Source: JANMCE01 sp031410595 (lineage in GTDB: Bacteria; Actinomycetota; Acidimicrobiia; Acidimicrobiales; Ilumatobacteraceae). From it: DNA of 64,000 nucleotides. The first letter of the stretch is position 1. Each line of letters opens with the position of its first letter. The notes below the pieces were generated by a model, which was given only the letters and a program-made list of their open reading frames with translations, did not search any database and had not been told where the DNA came from. This document shows, one piece after another, positions 28,143 through 36,143 of this stretch. The DNA lies in the NCBI GenBank assembly GCA_031410595.1, contig JANNZM010000135.1, positions 1 through 64,000 of the forward strand, given 5' to 3'. Position numbers and translations under genes: made by a program.

Positions 28143-28153
28143 GCCTCGTTCCG

Positions 28154-29164
28154 GTGGACAGCCTCGTACAGACGATCGACCTGTCGAGGTGGTTCACCGG
28201 TGACGCCGACGCTCGTCGTTCCGTCGTCGACGAGATCGACCGGGAGTGCCGCCGCGTTGGTTTCCTGCGCGTCAGCGGCCACGGCGTGGCGGCCGAGCTG
28301 ATCGAGCAGATGCTCGTGGTCACGACGGCCTTCTTCGATCTGCCCGAGGACGACAAGCTGCGCTTCGTCCCTCGCGACAAAGCTGTCAATCGTGGCTACG
28401 CGGCGTATGGCACCGAAGCGCTTGCCTACTCGCTCGGCGTCGACAGCAAGCCCGACATGTTCGAGGCGTTCAACTGCGGCGTCGACGCGGTAGACGAAAG
28501 CGATCTGTACGTCGTCGCCGAGCGACATCGGTTTTTCGCGCCGAACATGTGGCCCGAGCAACCATCCGACATGCGGTCCGTCTGGGTGGCGTACTTCGCC
28601 GCGTGTCAGGCTCTGGCCGGCGAACTGAGCCGAATGTTCGCGGTTGCGCTCGGCATGCCGGAGGACTTCATCTTCGACAAACTCAATCGTGCCGCGTGCG
28701 TGATGCGGGCCAACAACTACGAGCGACGATCACATCATGCCGACCCCGAGCCCGGTCAGGTTCGCATGGGCGCCCACACCGACTATGGCGTCTGCACCGT
28801 CCTGCTGGCCGACCCGGTGCCGGGATTGCAGATCGTCGGCCCCGATGGAACCTGGTGCGATGTGCTGCCCGAACCGGGCACGCTTCTGGTGAACCTCGGA
28901 GACCTCATGGCCGAGTGGACGAATGACCGCTGGCGCTCAACGCTGCACCGCGTCGTGCCCACGACCGTTGCGGGGCCCGCCCGACGACGATCCGTAGCGT
29001 TCTTCCAGGAAGCCAACTACGACGCCCTCATCGAGGTCATGCCCACCTGTGTCAGCGCCGACAACCTCGCCCGCTACACGCCGGTGATCGCGGGCGAACA
29101 TCTCATGAACAAACTCATGGGCCCCCGCACCCTCCAGCGCTCTTCCGTGGCCCAACGTCAGTAG
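28154..29164 (+). CDS. Isopenicillin-N-synthase-like 2-oxoglutarate/Fe(II) oxygenase
   Basis: A 336-residue non-heme iron oxygenase. The N-terminal DIOX_N-type region (IDRECRRVGFLRVSGHGVAA) is followed by the double-stranded beta helix with the iron ligands in GAHTDYGVCTVLLADPVPGL (HxD) and RSTLHRVV (distal His), and by RRRSVAFF, the RxS motif that binds 2-oxoglutarate. The substrate is unknown; the family includes antibiotic-forming and housekeeping oxidases. GTG start, 11 bp after the second RCK gene. It is not part of the mycobacterial version of this locus and so looks like an insertion. Confidence 0.85.
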   Translation: MDSLVQTIDLSRWFTGDADARRSVVDEIDRECRRVGFLRVSGHGVAAELIEQMLVVTTAFFDLPEDDKLRFVPRDKAVNRGYAAYGTEALAYSLGVDSKPDMFEAFNCGVDAVDESDLYVVAERHRFFAPNMWPEQPSDMRSVWVAYFAACQALAGELSRMFAVALGMPEDFIFDKLNRAACVMRANNYERRSHHADPEPGQVRMGAHTDYGVCTVLLADPVPGLQIVGPDGTWCDVLPEPGTLLVNLGDLMAEWTNDRWRSTLHRVVPTTVAGPARRRSVAFFQEANYDALIEVMPTCVSADNLARYTPVIAGEHLMNKLMGPRTLQRSSVAQRQ

Positions 29165-29226
29165 CGGCCGGCCTGTTCGCAGCGGAGAAGGTTGACAATC
29201 GTTGATAGTTTCTGCATGCTGGTGGC

Positions 29227-29478
29227 ATGAGTTCGAACACGATGAGTTTTGCGCTTCCGGAGTCGTTGCGTGCCTACATTGACGAACGCGTCGAAACAGG
29301 GCACTACGGCAACACGAGCGAGTATCTTCGCGAACTCGTGCGGAAAGATCGCGATGAACAGGCGAAGAAGCGTCTTCGCGAACTCATTATGGAAGGCCTT
29401 GCCTCAGGACCCGGGCAGCTCGCGACCCCTGAGTTGTTGGCCGAGATTCGGGATCGTGCCATGGCTCTGCCTTTGTGA
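29227..29478 (+). CDS. parD: ParD-like type II antitoxin
   Basis: An 83-residue antitoxin. The N-terminal MSFALPESLRAYIDERVETG and HYGNTSEYLRELVRKDRDEQ form the ribbon-helix-helix of the ParD family, and the C-terminal KKRLRELIMEGLASGPGQLA is the toxin-wrapping helix. A TTGACA lies at 29192 and GGTGGC precedes the ATG. The stop overlaps the toxin start by 4 bp (GTGA). It is expected to neutralise the toxin and repress the operon. Confidence 0.9.
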   Translation: MSSNTMSFALPESLRAYIDERVETGHYGNTSEYLRELVRKDRDEQAKKRLRELIMEGLASGPGQLATPELLAEIRDRAMALPL

Positions 29479-29789
29479 CCAAGGCAACTCTTCGAACCCA
29501 GGCAAACCGTGACTTGTCCGAGCGGATTCTTCACTATCGGCGCGTCGGTGGAGATGAGTTGGGCGTCCGCTTCTTTGAGGCGGCGCAGTCCTCATTGCGA
29601 GCGATTGAACGCTCGCCAGGCATTGGATCACCACGACTTGGCGAACTCTGTGAAGTCACCGGCCTGCGCGTTTGGCCGGTAAAGGGTTTCCCGACTCGCT
29701 GGTACTACCTGATCGCTGATGATCGTTTGGACGTTGTGAGGCTCTTGTCCGACGCCCAGGATCTTCTGGCGTTACTCGGCCCGGAATGA
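29475..29789 (+). CDS. parE: ParE-like type II toxin
   Basis: A 104-residue RelE/ParE-superfamily toxin. Seen: TLRTQANRDLSERILHYRR, FFEAAQSSLRAIERSPGIGS, the central strand LRVWPVKGFPTRWYYLIADD and the end VVRLLSDAQDLLALL, which follows the ParE pattern. ParE toxins poison DNA gyrase; RelE-like mRNA cleavage is the alternative. It is full length for the family, so this pair, unlike the FitAB-like pair at 8.2-8.8 kb, looks intact. A palindromic repeat follows 95 bp downstream. Confidence 0.88.
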   Translation: MTKATLRTQANRDLSERILHYRRVGGDELGVRFFEAAQSSLRAIERSPGIGSPRLGELCEVTGLRVWPVKGFPTRWYYLIADDRLDVVRLLSDAQDLLALLGPE

Positions 29790-29884
29790 CCTTGACGGCT
29801 TAGGAGACTGCTGAGCGAGTCGTTCTTTCCGATGGGGTGAGGTGGGGCAGTCGCGGGGTCGCTGGCGGATGTACTCCTTGTGTT

Positions 29885-29960
29885 CATAGGGGTAGTGACC
29901 AGTCACGGTTCACATCCGCCAGATTGGCTGGTGAGTTCAGACTGTACGTTCACCCTGATG
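29885..29960. repeat. Palindromic repeat, copy 2
   Basis: Second copy of the element at 8837-8910. The right arm, from GGTGAGTTCAGACTGTACGT to CCCTGATGGA, is identical except for one base, while the left arm and loop have diverged. It lies between ParE and the OB-fold gene. Both copies therefore border toxin-antitoxin modules. Confidence 0.75.
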
Positions 29961-30020
29961 GACCCAAGGGAAGACATCCCTGCCAGAGACCGGAAACGAA
30001 TGAGATTGCTTGGCAGCCGC

Positions 30021-30377
30021 TTAGTAGGCGAGAAGGGTGTAGGCGGGGTTGAGGATGACGAGGCGGCCGCGCTCGTCGTGGGCGACGCCTTCGAACATGA
30101 CGTGGCGACCGTGGGTGATGCCGGGAATTTCGCGTCGACCACTGAACACGGCGACAAGGTCGGCTGTGCCATCGGAGATGACCACTTCGAACGACGGAGC
30201 GCCCGAGCGTGGAACCGTGCGGATGCGCTTGACCTCGCCGCCGACCCGAAGCCGTTCTCGGGAGTGACACGCACCAATTTGGGCGCACGGCAGGGCTTCG
30301 AAGCGCGTCTGCAGACGCGCCGCGTCAAGCTCCTCTACCGATGAGCCAAGCCGTTTAAAGGCGTCACGAATTCCCAT
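30021..30377 (-). CDS. OB-fold nucleic-acid-binding domain protein (Rv2694c-like)
   Basis: A 118-residue protein with an OB-fold: RLRVGGEVKRIRTVPRSGAP, SFEVVISDGTADLVAVFSGR, REIPGITHGRHVMFEGVAHD and LVILNPAYTLL as successive strands. This is the small OB-fold protein found beside the TrkA pair in many actinobacteria. The start is ATG 30377 (MGIRDAFKRL), since the few residues before it are not conserved in character. Function is unknown; nucleic-acid binding is inferred from the fold only. It is the downstream neighbour of the TlpA-like gene on the same strand, 33 bp away. Confidence 0.8.
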   Translation of the reverse strand: MGIRDAFKRLGSSVEELDAARLQTRFEALPCAQIGACHSRERLRVGGEVKRIRTVPRSGAPSFEVVISDGTADLVAVFSGRREIPGITHGRHVMFEGVAHDERGRLVILNPAYTLLAY

Positions 30378-30410
30378 ACCACTGATGATGTCAGATCGCA
30401 CTGGCTCGTA

Positions 30411-30953
30411 CTACACCAGTTCGGTCAGGACCTTGTCCAGGGTTGCTTCAGGGACGACGCCGATGGCGCGTTTGGCTTCACCCTTGGAGTTGACGAAAAC
30501 CCATGCCGGCTGGCCGGGAACGCCGAAGTGGGCGTACAGGGAATCATCGAGATCGGCCAGGTTGGTAAAGGTGAGCTTGTGCTTGCTGACGAAGCCTTGG
30601 AACGCCTTGTCGTCTCCCTGCCACGCCACACCAACGATCGTGACTTTGCCGGCGAACTTCTTTGCGACCACCTCGACCGAGGGGGCTTCGGCATTGCACG
30701 TGCTTCACGTGGGGGCCCAGAACCAGAAGGCCGTTGGCTTTCCGGCGAAATCGGCACCGTCGACGGCGCCGCCGCCCACCTTGGTGGTTCTAAAGCTGTA
30801 GATCTTTGGAACGGCGCTGGCCGCTGCAGCCGGAGCGGCGGTGGCCGCCGCGGGTTGCGCGGTCGCCGCGGTGGTGACTGCTTTGCTGGACCCGCAGCTG
30901 GCCAGGGTCAAAAGCAAACCGCACCCCAAAGCCGTTGCGCCACGAAGTTTCAT
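30411..30953 (-). CDS. TlpA/redoxin-family lipoprotein, probable selenoprotein (in-frame TGA at redox Cys position)
   Basis: A membrane-anchored thiol-disulphide or peroxide reductase. The reading frame is 180 codons with one internal TGA at 30707-30705 (codon 83). Residues 1-20 are a lipoprotein signal ending LTLASC; an Ala/Thr-rich linker follows; then the thioredoxin-like domain. The active site reads FWFWAPT-TGA-STCNAEAP. TlpA proteins have WAPxCxxC here, so the TGA replaces the first catalytic Cys and the second Cys is intact. Downstream sequence stays typical to the end (VTIVGVAWQGDDKAFQGFVS, FGVPGQPAWVFVNSKG with cis-Pro). Selenocysteine (UxxC) is the best explanation; a recent nonsense mutation of TGC or a base-call error is the alternative. 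Confidence 0.75.
30667..30686 (-). promoter_or_regulatory. Candidate bacterial SECIS hairpin
   Basis: On the minus strand, downstream of the in-frame TGA, CCUC and GAGG close a GGUC loop, extended by three more pairs below one mismatch. The first loop G is 27 nt after the TGA, inside the 16-37 nt range and with the loop guanine expected of bacterial SECIS elements. I found this by eye, without an energy calculation. Confidence 0.5.
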
Positions 30954-31081
30954 GCTGTGATTGTAGAAGGGCGCTGGGAATTGCTGTGGGCAGGGGCAAA
31001 GAGTTTCTCAACCGTTCCGCAAACGGTTGGACGAACGACTGCAGATGTGAATTCGGCCGCTGGCCTCCGTACGATGCTTGT

Positions 31082-31537
31082 GTGAGCACCCGCAAGCTGA
31101 TCCTGACCGCGATCGCCTGTGGCCTGGCCATCTTGGTAGCGGGTGGATTCTTCCTCTTCCGAACCCTGGGCAACAAAGACGCCCTCACCGTAAAGAACGC
31201 GGCTGTGGGAGAGAGCCGCACCGTTGCGGGTGCCGAGGTACGCGTAACCGCCTGGCGTCGCAACAGCGACCAAATCCTGGCGACGGTCTCCATGAAAGTG
31301 ACCGACGTCGACGCCCGTACAGCAACGGCTGAGTCGCCGTGGACGATGCTCATCGGCACCCAGTCATCGCCCGTCGCCCCGGTCGGCCTTACGACCGACG
31401 AGAAGCCGTGCCGGGGCATAAACCTCACGCAGGGAAACCCGGTCACGTGCGTGTTGGCTTTTCCCGACACCAAGGGCACTCCCTACCTGGCTTTTTCGCT
31501 CGCAGGAAAACAGGCGCAGTGGCTGTTAGCGGCCTGA
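31082..31537 (+). CDS. Membrane-anchored extracytoplasmic protein, unknown function
   Basis: A 151-residue protein starting at GTG 31082 (STRKLILTAIACGLAILVAG), with one N-terminal membrane helix acting as an anchor or signal. The rest is a beta-rich extracytoplasmic domain (SRTVAGAEVRVTAWRRN, DQILATVSMKVTDVDA) resembling small DUF4352-like immunoglobulin-type domains, with two Cys (KPCRG and VTCVL) able to form a disulphide. It is divergent from the TlpA-like gene (128 bp) and 50 bp upstream of lpd. Family assignment is weak. Confidence 0.6.
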   Translation: MSTRKLILTAIACGLAILVAGGFFLFRTLGNKDALTVKNAAVGESRTVAGAEVRVTAWRRNSDQILATVSMKVTDVDARTATAESPWTMLIGTQSSPVAPVGLTTDEKPCRGINLTQGNPVTCVLAFPDTKGTPYLAFSLAGKQAQWLLAA

Positions 31538-31587
31538 TGGGTTTCCCGACGACCTTGCTAACCTGCACAGCGGCCTAGGAGGAATGC

Positions 31588-33003
31588 ATGACGGATACGG
31601 CGCAAACCGCGTTTGACGTAGTGGTAATCGGTGGAGGTCCTGGCGGATACGGCGCTGCGCTGTATGCCGCGGGCGTCGGGCTGAATGTGGCCCTCATCGA
31701 GCGGGACACCGTGGGCGGCACCTGCTTGTTACGCGGCTGTATTCCCGCCAAGGAGTTCCTGGAGACCGCGGCCACGTTCCGTCACGTCAAGCACGCAGCC
31801 GAGTTCGGGGTGAACTCAAGCGAGCCCACCGTCGACTTCGCCGTCAGCCAGGCGCGCAAGCAAAAAGTCGTGGCCGGTCTGGTGAAGGGCGTGTCCGGTC
31901 TGCTGAAAGGCCGCAAGGTCACCGTGTACAACGGCGTTGGCTCACTTTTCGCCGACCGCACCGTTGCCATCACCAACGATGCAACGGGCGAACGGGCGGT
32001 CATCACCGGTCAGCACGTCATCCTCGCATCGGGTTCGCTGCCCCGTACCATTCCGGGTTTCGAGCCGGGCGGCCCGATCATGACGTCCGACGAAGTGCTC
32101 GACCTCGCGCATATTCCCGCTCGCATGGCCGTCATCGGTGGCGGTGCAATCGGGTGCGAGTTCGCTTCGACCTTCGCCGATCTCGGCTCGAAGGTCACCA
32201 TCCTCGAAGGCCTGCCCAAGATTCTGCCCGGCTGCGATACCGACTGCGCCGATGTGGTGGTGCGCGTCTTCAAGAAGAAGGGCATCGATATCCGTACCGG
32301 CGTAAAGGTCACCGGTCACACGCTCAACGGGTCAGGCGGCACCACGGTGCAGCTCGAAGGAGCCGAAGGCCTTGAGGTCGACGCGGTGGTGGTGTCGGTC
32401 GGTCGTCGTCCGTTCGCCGATCTGCTCGGCCTTACCGGTACCGCGGTCAAGGTGTCCGATCGCGGTTTCGTCGATGTCGACCAGTACTGCCGCACGGGTG
32501 AGCCGGGCGTGTATGCCATTGGCGACCTCATCAACACACCGCAGCTCGCGCACGTTGGATTCGCCGAGGCGATCATGGTGGTCAAAGTCATCCTGGGCGA
32601 GACCCCCATGCCGATTGCCTACGACCGGGTGCCGTGGGCCATCTACTGCCACCCCGAGGTTGCGTTCGCCGGGCACAGCGAAGAGTCGGCGAAGCAGGCC
32701 GGCATCGATGTCGTCGTCAGCAAGCACCAGTTCCGCGGCAACAGCCGGGCGCTCATCATCAACGAGCCCGACGGCCTCGTGAAGGTCATTGCCCGCAAGC
32801 TGCCCGATGGCACCGGCGGCCAGATCCTTGGCGTTCACATGGTCGGCCCGTGGGTCACCGAGCAGCTTTCGGGGGGCTACCTCGCGGTCAACTGGGAAGC
32901 CACCGTGCGCGAAACCGCCGAGTACCTCATGCCGCACCCCTCGCTGTCGGAGTTGTTCGGCGAAACTGTTCTGTCCCTCACCGGCCGCAGCCTCCACGGC
33001 TGA
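31588..33003 (+). CDS. lpd: Dihydrolipoyl dehydrogenase (E3)
   Basis: FAD enzyme that reoxidises the dihydrolipoyl group of E2 and reduces NAD+. The 471-residue protein has VVVIGGGPGGYGAALYAAGV, the redox disulphide GGTCLLRGCIPAK, a second nucleotide motif MAVIGGGAIGCEFASTFADL, YAIGDLINTPQLAHVGFAEA, and the C-terminal His-Glu region ETAEYLMPHPSLSELFGET. First gene of an E3-E2-lipoylation operon; ribosome binding site AGGAGG precedes the ATG. Confidence 0.95.
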   Translation: MTDTAQTAFDVVVIGGGPGGYGAALYAAGVGLNVALIERDTVGGTCLLRGCIPAKEFLETAATFRHVKHAAEFGVNSSEPTVDFAVSQARKQKVVAGLVKGVSGLLKGRKVTVYNGVGSLFADRTVAITNDATGERAVITGQHVILASGSLPRTIPGFEPGGPIMTSDEVLDLAHIPARMAVIGGGAIGCEFASTFADLGSKVTILEGLPKILPGCDTDCADVVVRVFKKKGIDIRTGVKVTGHTLNGSGGTTVQLEGAEGLEVDAVVVSVGRRPFADLLGLTGTAVKVSDRGFVDVDQYCRTGEPGVYAIGDLINTPQLAHVGFAEAIMVVKVILGETPMPIAYDRVPWAIYCHPEVAFAGHSEESAKQAGIDVVVSKHQFRGNSRALIINEPDGLVKVIARKLPDGTGGQILGVHMVGPWVTEQLSGGYLAVNWEATVRETAEYLMPHPSLSELFGETVLSLTGRSLHG

Positions 33004-33024
33004 GCCTGATTTAGGAGTCTTTCC

Positions 33025-34476
33025 ATGGCCGATGTCACTATGCCCCAACTGGGCGAAACCGTTACCGAAGGAACCATTACCAAGTGGTTCAAGCAGGTGG
33101 GCGATACCGTCAAAGCTGACGAGCCGTTGTTCGAAGTGTCCACCGACAAAGTCGATACCGAAGTCCCTTCGCCGATCGCCGGGGTGCTCACCGAAATCCG
33201 TGCCGCCGAAGGTGACCTGGTACAAGTCGGCGGCGTGATCGCGGTCATCGGTGAAGCAGGGGCTGCTCCTGCTGCGCCTGCCGCGGCTGCGCCCACCCCC
33301 GTTGCGGAGGCTCCGGCGACAGTGGCTGCCCCGGTAGTGGAGGCTCCGGCTCCTATCGCGGCCCCGACTCCGCCGCCAGCGCCCGCCGCTCCGACTCGGC
33401 CCCCTGCGCCGGCCCCCAGTCCGCCGCCAGCGCCCGTCGCACCGGCCCCCGTCGCAGCGGCTGCTGTTGCCGTTGACGCGGTCACCGACAACCGTCTGCT
33501 GTCACCGGTTGTCCGCAAGCTGGTGAACGAGCACGGTCTGAACCCGGCGTCCATCGTCGGTACCGGAGCAGGCGGACGCATCACTCGTGAAGACGTGCTC
33601 AACCACATCGACTCAAACGGATCATCGGCTCCGGCCGCAGCCGCGCCCGCAGCGGCCCCGGCTCCGGCTGCCCCGCCGGCATCGCTTCCCGCCGTGGCAA
33701 CGGTCGCCGCTGTTGCGTCGATGCCCGCTCCCGCCCCGGCCGCACCGGCCATCTTCGCCGGCGAGCGGGACAACTCCGTTGCGTTGTCGAAGATCCGCCG
33801 CCTCACGGGCGCCCACATGGTCAACTCGCTAGCCGTTGCTCCCCACGCGTTCAGTGTGGTCGAGGTCGACTACGCCAACGTCGACGCCACTCGCGCCAAG
33901 GTCAAGGCCTCGTGGAAAGAGGCCGAAGGTTTCAGCCTCACCTACCTGCCCTTCATCAGCCGGGCCATCGTCGATGCTATTGCCGCCTTCCCGCACATGA
34001 ACGCCAGCGTCGGCGCCGACGAACTCATTGTGCACAAGTTCATCGACCTCGGCATTGCGGTCGACCTCGATTACACCGGCCTGCTCGTCCCGGTCGTGCG
34101 TGACGCCGATTCCAAGCGCCTGCGTGCGCTGGCCCGCGAGATCAATGACCTGGCCAACCGCGCCCGCAACCGCAAGCTGTCGCCTGACGAGATCTCGGGT
34201 GGCACGTTCACCATCTCCAACAACGGCTCGGCCGGTTCGGTGCTCACCTCGGCCATAATCAATCAGCCCCAGGTGGCCATCATTTCCACCGACGCCATCA
34301 AGCGCCGCCCCGTCGTGGTCGACGTTCCCGGTGGTGGTGAATCGATTGCCATTCACTCCGTCGGCAACATCGCCATGAGCTGGGATCACCGGGCCTTCGA
34401 CGGTGCCTACGCTGCTGGCTTCCTGGTGAAGATCAAGGACATCCTCGAGAACCGGGACTGGAGCTCTGAGCTGTGA
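33025..34476 (+). CDS. sucB: Dihydrolipoamide acyltransferase (E2) of a 2-oxoacid dehydrogenase complex
   Basis: Transfers the acyl group from lipoate to CoA. The 483 residues show one lipoyl domain (residues 1-78, lipoyl-Lys in VSTDKVDTEVPSP), a long Ala/Pro hinge, a peripheral-subunit-binding domain (RLLSPVVRKLVNEHGLNPAS to ITREDVLNHI), a second Ala/Pro hinge and the catalytic domain, with SWDHRAFDGAYAAGF carrying the HxxxD active site. Only one lipoyl domain is present, unlike many actinobacterial E2s with two or three. Whether it serves pyruvate, 2-oxoglutarate or both is not decided by sequence; the symbol is tentative. Its stop overlaps the LipB-LipA start (GTGA). Confidence 0.92.
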   Translation: MADVTMPQLGETVTEGTITKWFKQVGDTVKADEPLFEVSTDKVDTEVPSPIAGVLTEIRAAEGDLVQVGGVIAVIGEAGAAPAAPAAAAPTPVAEAPATVAAPVVEAPAPIAAPTPPPAPAAPTRPPAPAPSPPPAPVAPAPVAAAAVAVDAVTDNRLLSPVVRKLVNEHGLNPASIVGTGAGGRITREDVLNHIDSNGSSAPAAAAPAAAPAPAAPPASLPAVATVAAVASMPAPAPAAPAIFAGERDNSVALSKIRRLTGAHMVNSLAVAPHAFSVVEVDYANVDATRAKVKASWKEAEGFSLTYLPFISRAIVDAIAAFPHMNASVGADELIVHKFIDLGIAVDLDYTGLLVPVVRDADSKRLRALAREINDLANRARNRKLSPDEISGGTFTISNNGSAGSVLTSAIINQPQVAIISTDAIKRRPVVVDVPGGGESIAIHSVGNIAMSWDHRAFDGAYAAGFLVKIKDILENRDWSSEL

Positions 34477-36143
34477 GCCCCGCGGCCGGGCCACTGCATG
34501 TGCGGTGGCTCGGCCGCGTGCCGTATCGGGAAGCGCTCGACCTGCAACAGGCGCTGTTCACCCACGGCTCGAAAAATCACCTGCTGTTGTTGGAGCACCC
34601 GCATGTGTTCACCCACGGCCCGTCGGCCGATCTGGCCACCAACGTATTAGTTGCACCTGCAACTGTTTCTGCTGAGCTGGTAGGCGTGAACCGCGGGGGA
34701 GATGTCACCTACCACGGCCCCGGACAGTTGGTCGGCTACCCGATCCTGTCGCTGGCACCAAAGAACGGGCGCACGGGTGGCCTCACCGACTCGGTGAAGT
34801 ACGTGTGCTCGGTTGAACAACTGATCATCGACACGCTCGTCGAGTTGGGTCTTCCCAATGTCGGTCGCCTCCGTGAGTATCCCGGGGTGTGGGTCGACCC
34901 AGAGGGTCCGAACCCGCGCAAGATCTGCGCCATCGGTGTGCGGCTGAGTCGCAACCGCACCATGCACGGATTCGCCCTCAACATCACCACCGACATGCGG
35001 TATCTTCGGGACTACATCGTGCCGTGCGGCATCGCTGACCGTCCTGTCACCTCGTTGACCGAGGAAGGCATCAACGCCTCGATGCAGCAGGTAGCGGACA
35101 TCATCGCCCGCGGGGCCGCCATCCTGTGGGGCGACGGCGGACGATCGGAACGGGCCGACGTAGCCTGGAAGGAACGGCCTGAGGACCTATCGCTGTTCTC
35201 CCGCGGCATGGGTCCTGGCGAGCGAGCCGTCGCTCGGCTGGAGCGCGCCGGGGTGTCCGAAGGCCTTTCGATCCAATCGCGCAAGCCCGACTGGATGCGG
35301 GTACCGCTCAACCTCGGCCCCGACGTCATGCAGCTCAAGCACACCGCTCGCGATCTCGGCCTGGTCACGGTGTGCGAAGAAGCCGGCTGCCCGAACCTCA
35401 GCGAGTGCTGGAGTGAAGGTACGGCCACGTTCATGATTCTGGGCGAGCGCTGTACCCGAGCGTGCGGGTTTTGTCTCATCGACACTTCCAAGCCGATGGC
35501 GCCTGATGAGACCGAACCGGCGCGTGTGGCCGAGGCGGTTTCCCGCATGGCTCTCGGTCACGCCGTACTCACCATGGTGGCCAGAGACGACCTAGCCGAT
35601 GGCGGTGCATCCGCCGTGGCCGCCACCATTCAGGCCATAAGGGACCGCACACCTGACACCGCGATCGAGGTGCTGATCTCCGACCTCAAGGGTGAACGCA
35701 CATCGCTCGACATCGTGTTGGCAGCCCGGCCCGACATCGTCAATCACAACCTTGAAACGGTGGCCCGTCTCCAGCGAGCGGTTCGCCCGTCGGCCGGATA
35801 TGCCCGCAGCTTGGCCCTGTTGTCTCGCGCGAAACTTGCAGATGCAACAACCAAGTCCGGCCTCATGGTTGGCCTGGGCGAATCCGACGAGGAGATCGAA
35901 ATGGCGCTCGCCGATCTCGCGTCAGTTGGCTGCGGCATCGTCACCATCGGCCAGTACTTGCGACCGACCACGCATCACCTGCCGGTAGCCCGATGGGTCG
36001 AGCCCCACGTATTCGCCGAGTACAAGCGCATCGGCGAAGCCCTCGGCATCCGCCACGTCGAAAGCAGCCCCCTCACCCGCAGCAGCTACCACGCCAAGAC
36101 CGCCGGCCAAGCCGTTCGATTGCCTCGATCCGTCGCCGTCTGA
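34473..36143 (+). CDS. lipB-lipA: LipB-LipA fusion: octanoyltransferase and lipoyl synthase in one protein
   Basis: A bifunctional 556-residue protein. Residues 1-225 are LipB, which moves octanoate from ACP to the lipoyl lysine: GVNRGGDVTYHGPGQLVGYP, Lys150 in RKICAIGVRLSRNRTMHGFA and Cys185 in IVPCGIADRPVTSL, the catalytic pair. Residues 240-556 are LipA, the radical-SAM sulphur inserter: the auxiliary cluster CEEAGCPNLSEC (301, 306, 312), the SAM cluster CTRACGFC (327, 331, 334) and the C-terminal RSSY at 536-539. A short linker joins them with no stop or start signal between. It overlaps the E2 gene by 4 bp and would lipoylate that E2. Confidence 0.95.
   Translation: MSPAAGPLHVRWLGRVPYREALDLQQALFTHGSKNHLLLLEHPHVFTHGPSADLATNVLVAPATVSAELVGVNRGGDVTYHGPGQLVGYPILSLAPKNGRTGGLTDSVKYVCSVEQLIIDTLVELGLPNVGRLREYPGVWVDPEGPNPRKICAIGVRLSRNRTMHGFALNITTDMRYLRDYIVPCGIADRPVTSLTEEGINASMQQVADIIARGAAILWGDGGRSERADVAWKERPEDLSLFSRGMGPGERAVARLERAGVSEGLSIQSRKPDWMRVPLNLGPDVMQLKHTARDLGLVTVCEEAGCPNLSECWSEGTATFMILGERCTRACGFCLIDTSKPMAPDETEPARVAEAVSRMALGHAVLTMVARDDLADGGASAVAATIQAIRDRTPDTAIEVLISDLKGERTSLDIVLAARPDIVNHNLETVARLQRAVRPSAGYARSLALLSRAKLADATTKSGLMVGLGESDEEIEMALADLASVGCGIVTIGQYLRPTTHHLPVARWVEPHVFAEYKRIGEALGIRHVESSPLTRSSYHAKTAGQAVRLPRSVAV

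Noticed and set aside
30705..30953. Reading the TlpA-like locus as two separate small genes
   Set aside because: The two halves lie in the same frame, join at the exact redox-Cys position and together give one complete lipoprotein redoxin; the downstream half has no ribosome binding site.
32332..33824. Minus-strand open frames opposite lpd and sucB
   Set aside because: Antisense to well-identified genes; composition follows the Ala/Pro-rich codons of E2 rather than a protein fold.
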